The notes under the pieces were generated by a model, which saw only the letters and a list, made by a program, of their open reading frames with translations, made no database searches and had not been told where the DNA came from. Below are positions 18,238-27,393 of a DNA stretch of 64,000 nucleotides, piece after piece (the stretch's first letter is position 1; every line of letters begins with the position of its first letter). Location: contig JABSSL010000039.1 of NCBI GenBank assembly GCA_013214355.1, positions 1 to 64,000 of the forward strand. Direction: 5' to 3'. A program made the translations under genes and the position numbers. Source of the DNA: Saprospiraceae bacterium (GTDB taxonomy: Bacteria; Bacteroidota; Bacteroidia; Chitinophagales; Saprospiraceae).

Positions 18238-19968
18238 ATGTACCTATTTCATCCGTTGCTGACGAAATATGAGGATTTGGATGCCGAATCCAAGGCTATC
18301 CTGCGCTGCACCATCGATTGGTTTGAGTCGAAGGGAAAGGAGCGTTTAACAGCTGAAGATCAACAAGCTGAATGGTATGCCGACTTCATCGCTTTTTTAG
18401 CGGAGAATCAAATACTTGCTCGACTTTATACCCCCGCGGCCGTAGGCCAGCAGCATTACCAATGGAATACCGCTCGGATTTCAGCCTTCTATGAAGTCTG
18501 TGGCTTCTACGGGCTATCTTATTGGTATGCTGCGCAAGTGACCTCGCTTGGCTTGGGGCCGATTTGGATGAGTGAGAATGATCAGATGCGTAAACAGGCA
18601 TTTGAATACTTGCAGGCAGGCGAACTATTTGCCTTTGCTTTATCCGAAAAAGAACATGGTGCGGACATCTACTCCAGCGAGATGCAACTGGCCAAGCAGG
18701 CTGATGGTACATATTTGGCAAATGGATCTAAGTACTACATCGGGAATGCAAATAAGGCCAGCATGATTTCTGTTTTTGGTGTTGATGCTGCTACCAAAGA
18801 ATATGTTTGGTTCGTGGTTGATGCGAAACACCCCAATTTCCATTTGGAGAAGAATGTCATCCATAATCAGGCTTATGTAGCGGCATTTGATCTGGTAGAT
18901 TATCCTATTTCGGAAAATGAGATCCTGCATGTAGGTCGTCTCGCCTGGGATGCAGCTTTAAATACCGTCAATCTTAATAAATACAACCTTGGTTGGGGAA
19001 GTATTGGGATCTGCACACACGCGCTGTATGAAGCCATCAATCACGCCGCTAATCGTCGTCTTTTTGATCACTACGTGACGGACTTTCCGCATATTCAGCA
19101 GCTATTCTTGAAAGCTTGGATACGCCTAGTAGCCATGCGTTTGTTTACCGATCGCAGCCTGGATTATCTCCGGGTAGCCTCACCGGAGGACCGGCGGTAT
19201 TTGCTTTACAATGCTTTGGTGAAAATGAAGGTAACGCGGGAAGGAGAACAGGTAATCAATGATCTCTGGGAGGTGATTTCCGCTAAGGGATTTGAAAAAG
19301 ATACTTTCTTCAATATTGCCAGCCGAGATATTCGTGGATTGCCAAAGTTAGAAGGTACAGTGCATGTGAACATGGCTTTGGTGATGAAGTTTATTCCCAA
19401 TTACTTCTTCAATGCTAAGACTTATCCATCCGTGGCGAAACAGACGCAGCAGGCAGATGACGCCTTTGTATTTGCTCAGGGCCCAGCTAAAGGCCTATCC
19501 CGGATACAATTCCATGATTTTAGGAAGGCTTACCAGCTCTTTGAATGTTCCAACGTCAAGCTCTTTTGGGAACAAATACAGGTTTTTCAGGAATCCCTAA
19601 TGATGGCTAGTCCCAATCCAGAACAGCAAAAGGATATAGATTTTCTATTGACTGCAGGTGAGCTTTTTACACTTATTGTTTATGGGCAACTTATTCTTGA
19701 GCAAGCTAAATTAATGGAGCTCAGTCCAATCATCATAGATCAAATCTTTGAGTTGATGGTTGAGGATTTCGCCCGTTTTGCCCTTGATTTTTACCACAAA
19801 CCCAGTGCCACAGAAAAGCAGCTAGCATACGCCCAGCAAATGATCAAAAGACCTCACTATTCGCCAGCAGCAAAAGCAAAGATTTGGCATGAGCAGATCC
19901 TTTCCCTGAAGGGTACTTACGAAATGAGTCCAAGAGGCCGGAAATTGATGGCCACGTTCAAAGCCTAA
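18238..19968 (+). CDS. Acyl-CoA dehydrogenase family protein
   Basis: A 576-residue flavoenzyme from the ATG at 18238; a GTG two codons earlier (18232) is also possible. It has the acyl-CoA dehydrogenase layout: helical N-terminal domain to about residue 120, a middle beta domain with FALSEKEHGADIYSSEMQL and YLANGSKYYIGNA, then a C-terminal helical domain. It is longer than the usual 380-400 residues, with a C-terminal helical extension (about 430-576), as in the long type found in Bacteroidota next to CoA-transferase genes. It should oxidise an acyl-CoA at the alpha-beta bond using FAD. The next gene starts 30 bp on, so the two are co-transcribed. The acyl chain cannot be told. Confidence 0.85.
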   Translation: MYLFHPLLTKYEDLDAESKAILRCTIDWFESKGKERLTAEDQQAEWYADFIAFLAENQILARLYTPAAVGQQHYQWNTARISAFYEVCGFYGLSYWYAAQVTSLGLGPIWMSENDQMRKQAFEYLQAGELFAFALSEKEHGADIYSSEMQLAKQADGTYLANGSKYYIGNANKASMISVFGVDAATKEYVWFVVDAKHPNFHLEKNVIHNQAYVAAFDLVDYPISENEILHVGRLAWDAALNTVNLNKYNLGWGSIGICTHALYEAINHAANRRLFDHYVTDFPHIQQLFLKAWIRLVAMRLFTDRSLDYLRVASPEDRRYLLYNALVKMKVTREGEQVINDLWEVISAKGFEKDTFFNIASRDIRGLPKLEGTVHVNMALVMKFIPNYFFNAKTYPSVAKQTQQADDAFVFAQGPAKGLSRIQFHDFRKAYQLFECSNVKLFWEQIQVFQESLMMASPNPEQQKDIDFLLTAGELFTLIVYGQLILEQAKLMELSPIIIDQIFELMVEDFARFALDFYHKPSATEKQLAYAQQMIKRPHYSPAAKAKIWHEQILSLKGTYEMSPRGRKLMATFKA

Positions 19969-19998
19969 CCACCTAATTTGTTCATTAAATGACCAGAT

Positions 19999-22167
19999 AT
20001 GACTTCCACCACAATAAAGAAGAAGAAAACTCCAACTAACCGAGTGTTTGATCAGATTGAAGCTTGTGTAGATGCCGTTATTGAAAAAGTGGGGACAGAG
20101 ATTCGTTTAGGCATCCCTTTGGGAGCGGGCAAGCCTAATCAATTCGTTAATTCGCTCTATCAGCGAGCTAAAACTAATCCTGAAATTAAACTCACCATCT
20201 ATACCGCTCTCACTCTTGAAAAACCGGCCGGGGAGAGCCTCTTAGAACAGCGATTTATGGGACCCTTTGCAGAACGGGTTTTTGAGGATTATCCTGATTT
20301 GGATTATGAACACGATCGTACTAGGGGGCTTCTCCCTTCTAATGTAAGAGTGGTTGAGTTTTATTTTCCAGCAGGTAAGTATATGCACGATCAGCAGGCA
20401 CAACGAGATTATGTGAGTAGTAACTACACCCACATAGCCCGAGACCTTATCGATCAGGATATTAATGTGATTGCTCAAATGGTGGCCAAATCGGAGGATG
20501 GTAAACACCTAAGTCTGAGTTGCAACCCAGATGTGACCCTTGATGTGATGAGAGCCATTAGAGATCGCCGATCCGTATTTGTGGCTCAGGTGAATAACAA
20601 CTTGCCCTATATGTATGGCGATGCAGTGGTCCCGCTGGACACCTTTCATTTCATGATCGATAACCCAGTGTATGACTTTAAGATTTTTGGTCCTCCCAAA
20701 ACAAGCATTCCAGACGTAGATTTTATGATTGGCTTACATGCCAGTACGCTGGTGAAAGATGGAGGTGAATTGCAGATTGGTATAGGTAGCTTGTCTGATG
20801 CTTTGATTTATGCCCTCTTGCTTCGTCAATTAGAGAATCCACTGTATAGAGAGTTGTTGGAAAGAACTGAAATCGACGGTAAGTTTGGAGATATCATTGC
20901 TCGAAAAGGGAGTCGGAAGGTCTTTGAAGCTGGACTCTTTGGGGCTTCTGAGATGTTTGTCGATGGGTTTATGGAATTGATTAAAGAAGGAATCCTAAAG
21001 CGTAAGGTATATGATGATGTGCATATCCAACGACTGCTTAATGAAGGCTTGATTCGAGCGGAGGATATTGATATAGACACACTCTATCATCTGCTTAGAA
21101 GAGGTGCTATCCAACCGGTTTTGCGATCCACGGACTTCGATTACCTGCAACACTTCGGTATTCTACGACCAGAGCTAAGTTATAAGGATGGTTATATCTA
21201 TTTTCCAGATGATACTAAGATCGAGGCTGATCTGAATAATGATCACGCTCATGAAGTACTAATTGAGCAAGGGTTAGGGCGTGCGTTGCAGAATGGAGCA
21301 ATTGTGCATGGCGGTTTCTTCCTAGGCTCCAATGCCTTCTACGATTGGCTCCGGCAGCTACCCGAAGAAGAACGCAGGCTAATTCATATGAAGAGTGTGA
21401 AGTCTATCAATCAACTGTATGGACATGAGGAATTGGATCGTCTGCATCGAAAAGATGCTCGCTTTTTCAACACCTGCTTTGTCATGACCTTGCTAGGGGC
21501 TGCGGCCTCCGATGCTTTGGAAGATGGGCGAGTAGTCAGTGGGGTAGGAGGGCAGTATAATTTTGTGGAAATGGCCCATGCACTACCGGATGGTCATTCT
21601 GTTTTGCAATTGCGTTCCACTCGGAAGAGCAAAGGGAAAGTACGCAGCAATATTGTTTGGCAATACGGCCACGTAACCATCCCCAGGCACCTTCGGGATA
21701 TTGTTATTACCGAATATGGAATAGCCGATATCCGAGGGAAGACCGATGAGGAGGTGATTAAGGCGCTGATCCAGATTGCTGATTCTCGTTTTCAACCTGA
21801 ACTTATTCGAAAGGCTAAGCAGGCGGGAAAGCTTTCCAAAGATTATCAGATACCCGCTCAGTTTGCTGGAAACTACCCTAAACGGTACGAGGAACTATTG
21901 ACCAAATATAAGGGAGATGGCTATTTCCCCACCTTCCCTTTTGGCACGGATTTGACGGATGAGGAACTCGTGTTGGGTAAGGCACTGACGCGTTTGAAAG
22001 CAAAAACAGCTACAACATCAGGGTTGATTTCTGCCATTTTGAAAGCATTATTTATGGGGAAACCAACAAATCAAGAGGAGCAGCTGCTGGAACGTATGCA
22101 ACTGGATAAGACAAAAGGCTTGATGGAATGGTTGTATCGTAAATTGTTGATTGCGGAGTTGCGGTGA
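19999..22167 (+). CDS. Acetyl-CoA hydrolase/transferase family protein
   Basis: A 722-residue protein of the acetyl-CoA hydrolase / 4-hydroxybutyrate CoA-transferase family, which moves CoA between short acyl groups or hydrolyses acyl-CoA. The N-terminal part has RLGIPLGAGKPNQFVNSLY; the C-terminal catalytic part has GVGGQYNFVEMAHAL and the conserved ITEYGIADIRG, whose Glu is the expected family residue. At 722 residues it is about 200-300 longer than simple family members, with an insertion around residues 300-420 (helical, containing RRGAIQPVLRSTDFDYL) and a C-terminal tail past 650. It is the second gene of a rightward unit with an acyl-CoA dehydrogenase before it and an MFS carrier after it. 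Confidence 0.85.
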   Translation: MTSTTIKKKKTPTNRVFDQIEACVDAVIEKVGTEIRLGIPLGAGKPNQFVNSLYQRAKTNPEIKLTIYTALTLEKPAGESLLEQRFMGPFAERVFEDYPDLDYEHDRTRGLLPSNVRVVEFYFPAGKYMHDQQAQRDYVSSNYTHIARDLIDQDINVIAQMVAKSEDGKHLSLSCNPDVTLDVMRAIRDRRSVFVAQVNNNLPYMYGDAVVPLDTFHFMIDNPVYDFKIFGPPKTSIPDVDFMIGLHASTLVKDGGELQIGIGSLSDALIYALLLRQLENPLYRELLERTEIDGKFGDIIARKGSRKVFEAGLFGASEMFVDGFMELIKEGILKRKVYDDVHIQRLLNEGLIRAEDIDIDTLYHLLRRGAIQPVLRSTDFDYLQHFGILRPELSYKDGYIYFPDDTKIEADLNNDHAHEVLIEQGLGRALQNGAIVHGGFFLGSNAFYDWLRQLPEEERRLIHMKSVKSINQLYGHEELDRLHRKDARFFNTCFVMTLLGAAASDALEDGRVVSGVGGQYNFVEMAHALPDGHSVLQLRSTRKSKGKVRSNIVWQYGHVTIPRHLRDIVITEYGIADIRGKTDEEVIKALIQIADSRFQPELIRKAKQAGKLSKDYQIPAQFAGNYPKRYEELLTKYKGDGYFPTFPFGTDLTDEELVLGKALTRLKAKTATTSGLISAILKALFMGKPTNQEEQLLERMQLDKTKGLMEWLYRKLLIAELR

Positions 22168-22175
22168 AGTTGCCA

Positions 22176-22217
22176 TTGTTCGGAGTTTGGTGTGGACAAG
22201 GCAGTTGTTCGGAGTTT
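22176..22217 (+). repeat. 13-nt direct repeat between CoA-transferase and MFS genes
   Basis: TTGTTCGGAGTTT occurs at 22176-22188 and again at 22205-22217, 29 nt apart, in the 99-bp gap before the MFS gene. It could be a tandem-duplication trace or a paired protein-binding site. Confidence 0.5.
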
Positions 22218-22266
22218 CAAACATTTGCAATTTTTGTAATTTAGGCAACTGAACCACATCTATATA

Positions 22267-23580
22267 ATGCCTGAATCTACTCAAGACCTTAATAGTTCCC
22301 GCTTTAACGTTGACCCAGCTGCCGTTCGTCGTATGCTAGTGATGACCACGCTGATCATTGCTGGCGAAACGGTTTTCCTCCTTCCTTTTGTGGTACCCCG
22401 GATCTTCCGTCCTACCTTATTGGATGTCTTCGGCCTGAATAATCTACAATTGGGGATTGCCTTTTCTGTTTATGGAATCGTAGCCATGTTTGCCTATTTC
22501 CTGGGCGGCCCCTTGGCGGATCGATTCTCGGCGAGGAAGCTGATGGCTATCGCCTTATTGACGACCTCTTTAGGGGGAATCTTCTTGGCGAGTACTCCAC
22601 CATTATCTGTCCTCATGTGGCTCTATGGTTTTTGGGGATTAACGACCATACTACTGTTTTGGGCGGCCTTGATTCGAGCTACGCGAGAGTGGGGAGGCGA
22701 TGCCAGTCAAGGAAAAGCTTATGGAGTATTGGACGGTGGGCGAGGATTGGTCGCAGCTTTGTTGGCCTCTATTTCCGTGGCGATATTTGCGGCCCTTTTA
22801 CCAGTAGATGCTGCAGAAGCAAGCTTGGAGCAACGAACTCATGCCTTAACACAAATCATTTGGATTTTTACGGGCTTCGTAGTTTTCGCTGCTATATTGG
22901 TTTGGTTAGTGGTACCGGAAGGACAAACGAAACCTAGCGAAGGAAACTCTAAACGCTTGAATTTAGCTGGCGTGAAAGAGGTAGTTCGCCGACCCTCCAT
23001 TTGGCTCCAGGCTATTATTGTGCTTTGTGCTTATGCAGGTTATAAAGGGACGGACGACTTTTCCCTATATGCTTATGATGCTTTTGGCTATGATGACGTA
23101 GCAGCTGCCCGGATAGGCACCGTGTCTTATTGGGTACGACCTTTTGCGGCTATTGCAGCCGGAATCCTAGGGGATCGCATTGGAATTTCAAAGGTGGTAT
23201 TGTGGAGTTTTGTCATGCTAGTTTTGGGGTGCTTAGTCATAGCTTTGGGGGTAGTACCTCCGGGAATTTATTGGCTCTTAGTTTTGACAGTAGCGGGCAC
23301 TAGCCTAGGAATTTATGCCTTAAGAGGTATCTATTTTGCCCTTTTTCAGGAAGCTAACATTCCGTTGGCCATCACCGGTAGTGCGGTAGGTTTGGTCTCA
23401 GTATTAGGCTTCACGCCAGATATCTTCATGGGACCGATCATGGGTTATTTGATTGATCGTTCTCCAGGGGCCTTAGGACACCAGCATGTGTTTGGGGTAA
23501 TTGCAGGTCTTGCCTTCGTAGGGGCTATCGCTACGATCGTGTTTAGACAGCTTGTACAGAAGAATAAGCAAGGGAATTGA
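22267..23580 (+). CDS. MFS transporter
   Basis: A 437-residue membrane protein with about 12 hydrophobic segments. The loop after the second segment reads GGPLADRFSARKLMAIALL, a clear version of MFS motif A (GxLaDrxGrkxxl). The central cytoplasmic loop falls near residues 215-240 (PEGQTKPSEGNSKRLN). The sequence resembles the nitrate/oxalate-formate-like MFS types found beside CoA genes, but the substrate is unknown. It lies 99 bp after the CoA-transferase in the same direction, so it may carry the carboxylate that the two enzymes before it activate or release; this is inferred from context. No terminator was identified directly after it. Confidence 0.85.
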   Translation: MPESTQDLNSSRFNVDPAAVRRMLVMTTLIIAGETVFLLPFVVPRIFRPTLLDVFGLNNLQLGIAFSVYGIVAMFAYFLGGPLADRFSARKLMAIALLTTSLGGIFLASTPPLSVLMWLYGFWGLTTILLFWAALIRATREWGGDASQGKAYGVLDGGRGLVAALLASISVAIFAALLPVDAAEASLEQRTHALTQIIWIFTGFVVFAAILVWLVVPEGQTKPSEGNSKRLNLAGVKEVVRRPSIWLQAIIVLCAYAGYKGTDDFSLYAYDAFGYDDVAAARIGTVSYWVRPFAAIAAGILGDRIGISKVVLWSFVMLVLGCLVIALGVVPPGIYWLLVLTVAGTSLGIYALRGIYFALFQEANIPLAITGSAVGLVSVLGFTPDIFMGPIMGYLIDRSPGALGHQHVFGVIAGLAFVGAIATIVFRQLVQKNKQGN

Positions 23581-24135
23581 GACCGCCGCTAGCTCCATTT
23601 TTCGGTAATTGGATTGAATTTTACCTGTGGAGTACCGGATCATTCGTCCTTTTTTTCGATGGACTAGTCGATATACTGATGGAGAAAATTTATCTTTTCA
23701 TACTCTAGAAAAGCGTTGTCTTTCTACAGAAAAACGATCCTTCCTCCGCGCGGAAAGACTTTGTTTTGGTTTTTGTTTAAGTGTCTGATTATTAGTTGCT
23801 TAATTTGGTTTTAGCCACTGCTTAATTGTGTCTTTTTGACACTTTATCGTGACTCTCTCCACTTTGTTTCAGCTGTAATATTACTACCATTCTAAGCCAA
23901 GGCAGTGACTGCGCTTCATCGAATGTTACATGTCCCCGTACACAGGAAATTTTTTAAAACGAGAAATATCACTAACTTCGGTAGTGTTCACGCCTGTTAT
24001 AAAACTTCATCAAAACCCCTTAATAACCTCACTGCGGAAGTAAAGATTCAGTATAAAATGTAATGCAATTTGGCAATCCAATGGGTGCAAACCTAATGGG
24101 TTGTGACGCTTCTATTAATCTATAACTTATTTATT
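23581..24135. other. Long leader region before susC-like gene
   Basis: A 555-bp gap without a gene. Small hairpins are present: GTGTC-ttttt-GACAC at 23828-23842 and a UUCG-loop hairpin with one bulge at 23970-23986 (CACTAAC-ttcg-GTAGTG). No regulator, sigma or anti-sigma gene is found here, which is unusual for a SusC/SusD locus. A long structured 5' leader is possible. Confidence 0.45.
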
Positions 24136-27100
24136 ATGCGACAAAAAATCTCACTATTAGTATGTTGCTTAGGCTTGGTGGTAGGGCTTTCTGCTCAAAA
24201 GTCTGTTAGTGGTGTCGTAACCGACAACAGCGGGCTACCATTAATTGGGGTAAATATCCTGATTGAAGGTACCACCACTGGTGCGGTTTCCGATCTCGAT
24301 GGTAACTTCACCTTAGATGTACCGGGGCCCGAATCTGTACTGAAATTCTCTTACACTGGTTATGCTACGATTTCTGAAGTGGTAGGAACGCGAAGCACGA
24401 TCAACGTTGTCTTATTGGAAGACATCGGTGTATTGGATGAAGTGGTCGTTACGGCCTTAGGTTTTACCCAGAAAAGGGATGAGATGGGTGCCACTTCCTC
24501 AAACATTAATCCAGATGATGTTAGCCGCTCAGGTGAAGTAAACTTGATCAATGCCCTTGGTGCAAAGGCTTCCAATGTACGGATTAATCGTTCGAATGGA
24601 GATCCTGGTGCTGGTAGTACTATTCGAATTCGCGGTGCTAATACCATTCAGGGTGATGGTAGCCCACTCATTATCGTAGATGGAGTGCCTTTGAATAACT
24701 CTACTACCTACGGCGGTGGTAATAATATCACTGGTGGACGTACTGGAGGTATTTCCCAGCAGTCTCGTTTGAATGATATTAACCCAAACGATATTGCTTC
24801 GGTGCAAGTACTGAAAGGGGCTTCTGCAGCGGCACTTTGGGGAAGTCGTGCGGCCAATGGCGTAATTGTGATCACGACCAAAGATGGTAAGGCAGGTAAG
24901 CCTAAGATCAATTATCGAGCTTCCTTATCCTTTGACTGGGTGAATGACCGTATTCCCTTGCAATCGGAATGGGGACAAGGTAGAAATGGATCCTTTAGTG
25001 CCGGGACAGCGGAATCCTGGGGAGATTATATTCCGGATCGCCCGGGTGGTCAGGATGCCTTTGACACCAGCGGCGAATACTTTGAGGCAGCTGATGGAAC
25101 ACGTTATTATCCCATTACAGAAAAGCGTTCTACAGAGACTTTTGTAGACGAAAACTGGGATGAGGTCTTCCAAACAGGTGGCTTTCTTCAACATGATCTT
25201 TCCATCAGTGGAGGAGGAGAAAAAGGTACTTACTTCTTCAGTATGGGAAGAATCGATCAGGAAGGAATTATTAGAGAATCTGACTATGACCGTACCAATG
25301 TACGATTCAACAACAAATTATTCCTAACGGACTGGTTGACGCTTTCTACGAAATCTGCCTATACCAATTCGAACTCCAATCGAATCCAACAGAGTTCCAA
25401 TACAGCGGGCTTGATGCTGGGCTTGGTACGTACCTCTCCAGACTTCGATCAAACGGATTACATCGGTACCTATTATGATGACGATGGTGTGCCAACGAAT
25501 CTCCGTCACCGCTCTTACAGACGTCCATTGGGAGATCGCCAGAATCCAACCTATAATAACCCATTGTGGACCATTAATGAGCAGTTGGCTACTTCGGCCG
25601 TGGATCGTTTTACGGTGACACCTCAGCTTACGATTACGCCTAACAACTGGTTGCAGATTATCTTGCGTGGTAATGCGGATATCTCTAGTGACAAGCGTGT
25701 TTACTTCTTCCCCATTGGGTCTGGTGGTGATCGAAACGTAGGTATTTTTGCGGAAGATATCATCGGCCGTCAGGAGTACAACTTCGACGGTATTGCGAAG
25801 GGTAACTTCAAGCTTACCGATGCCATTGGTTTGACTGCTACCGTAGGTTGGAGTATCAATGACCGTAACTACCGCAGAAATTCTGGTCGAGTAACGGGTT
25901 TCTTGGTTAATGCCAGAAAAGAAACGACTTCCTTGAATACAGCGAACGAGAATACCAGTTTTGAAAACTTTAAGACGTTCAGAAGATCCAATCGTGGTTA
26001 TGGTGTTTTGAACTTTGACTTGTTTGATGAGCTCTTTGTAAACTTCTCTGGTGGTCTGGAAGCTTCATCGACCGTAAACGGTAGTTTCTTCTACCCAGCA
26101 GTTGACGTAGCTTGGAACTTCACCAATAGTGCAGTTAACTCCGATATCCTTTCTTTTGGTAAGTTGAGAGCTTCCTACGGGCAAGTAGGGGTACAGCCTG
26201 CTGCTCACCGTGCACAAACGCTGGCAGAAGGGGGATTCTCCTATAGTTCTTATAGTGATCCACTTTCTATCGATTTGTTTGGTGGTGGATTCCGCTTGGA
26301 TGATGACTTAGGTAATCCAAACCTTGAGCCTGAAATCAAGACCGAATGGGAGATTGGAACGGATCTGCGTTTCTTCAAAGATCGCTTAGGATTCTCCGTT
26401 ACCTATTATAGCAATGAAATCGAAGGTATTCTATTGAATACTTCTTTGACGCCTTCTTCTGGCTTCGATACGCAGTACGGTAACTTTGGTTCGATGGAAA
26501 ACCAAGGTGTAGAATTAGACTTGAACTACACCGCTATTACGCGGAAAGACCTCAGCCTTGACTTCACGGTAAACTGGGCAAGAAACCGCAATGAGGTGAC
26601 AGCCTTAGCGGGTACGAATACGATAACCTTGGCCGGTGGTGGTGGATCGGTTTCTTCTAACGCCGTAGTGGGAGAGCAGCTAGGTGTATTGTTTGGTACC
26701 GGTTCTCAAACGGATGAAAACGGAGACTTCATATTGGATGATAATGGTTTCCCACAGTTGACTTCTTCTCCTATCGTTTTAGGTGACCCTAATCCAGATT
26801 GGAGAGGTGGATTTGGATTTAATTTCCGCTGGAAGAATATTGGCGTGAATGTATTGTTTGAGCATTCTCAAGGTGGCGCATTCTCTCCCAGAACGCTATG
26901 GGTACTCCGGCGTTTTGGTACTACTACTGAAACGGCTAACCGAATTACTTTGGATCAAGCCCTTAGGAATTTTGATGGAGATCTAATTGCTGCAGGTACT
27001 ACCGTTAGAGGTAATATCAGAGACTTTGGTGCTGGACCAGTATTGCTAGATGAAACTTGGTATCGACATGGTATTGGCGGTGGATTTGGTGATAACCAAG

Positions 27101-27369
27101 CCTACAACTTCTCTATCAAGGACGCTACTTTTACTAAGTTAAGAGAGGTGACCTTGAGTTATACCTTCCAAGGAAAAGGCTTTAGAGATGCAACGCCGTT
27201 CCAGTCTATTATCATAGCTGCAACAGGACGTAATATCCTTAATATCAATAATATCGATGGTATTGACCCTGAAACAAACCAGGGTGGGGTAGGTAATGCA
27301 TTAGGGTTGGATTATTTCACCAATCCACAGACGGCATCCTTCCTATTTTCCTTAGGTATTGAATTCTAA
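24136..27369 (+). CDS. SusC/RagA-type TonB-dependent outer-membrane transporter
   Basis: A 1077-residue TonB-dependent receptor when started at the ATG of MRQKISLLVCC, which gives a clean signal peptide ending LSAQ; an upstream start at 24103 would add an odd hydrophobic tail. Residues 22-105 are the carboxypeptidase-regulatory-like domain (VSGVVTDNSGLPLIGVNILI). The plug follows with LDEVVVTALGFTQKRDEMG, TIRIRGANTI and PLIIVDGVPLNN, the SusC signatures. The rest is the 22-strand barrel ending FLFSLGIEF. It pairs with a SusD-like lipoprotein 24 bp on and should import an oligomer across the outer membrane. No glycoside hydrolase, peptidase or regulator is adjacent, so the substrate is unknown. 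Confidence 0.95.
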   Translation: MRQKISLLVCCLGLVVGLSAQKSVSGVVTDNSGLPLIGVNILIEGTTTGAVSDLDGNFTLDVPGPESVLKFSYTGYATISEVVGTRSTINVVLLEDIGVLDEVVVTALGFTQKRDEMGATSSNINPDDVSRSGEVNLINALGAKASNVRINRSNGDPGAGSTIRIRGANTIQGDGSPLIIVDGVPLNNSTTYGGGNNITGGRTGGISQQSRLNDINPNDIASVQVLKGASAAALWGSRAANGVIVITTKDGKAGKPKINYRASLSFDWVNDRIPLQSEWGQGRNGSFSAGTAESWGDYIPDRPGGQDAFDTSGEYFEAADGTRYYPITEKRSTETFVDENWDEVFQTGGFLQHDLSISGGGEKGTYFFSMGRIDQEGIIRESDYDRTNVRFNNKLFLTDWLTLSTKSAYTNSNSNRIQQSSNTAGLMLGLVRTSPDFDQTDYIGTYYDDDGVPTNLRHRSYRRPLGDRQNPTYNNPLWTINEQLATSAVDRFTVTPQLTITPNNWLQIILRGNADISSDKRVYFFPIGSGGDRNVGIFAEDIIGRQEYNFDGIAKGNFKLTDAIGLTATVGWSINDRNYRRNSGRVTGFLVNARKETTSLNTANENTSFENFKTFRRSNRGYGVLNFDLFDELFVNFSGGLEASSTVNGSFFYPAVDVAWNFTNSAVNSDILSFGKLRASYGQVGVQPAAHRAQTLAEGGFSYSSYSDPLSIDLFGGGFRLDDDLGNPNLEPEIKTEWEIGTDLRFFKDRLGFSVTYYSNEIEGILLNTSLTPSSGFDTQYGNFGSMENQGVELDLNYTAITRKDLSLDFTVNWARNRNEVTALAGTNTITLAGGGGSVSSNAVVGEQLGVLFGTGSQTDENGDFILDDNGFPQLTSSPIVLGDPNPDWRGGFGFNFRWKNIGVNVLFEHSQGGAFSPRTLWVLRRFGTTTETANRITLDQALRNFDGDLIAAGTTVRGNIRDFGAGPVLLDETWYRHGIGGGFGDNQAYNFSIKDATFTKLREVTLSYTFQGKGFRDATPFQSIIIAATGRNILNINNIDGIDPETNQGGVGNALGLDYFTNPQTASFLFSLGIEF

Positions 27370-27393
27370 TTGGACTTTAAAAGAGAAATTATC

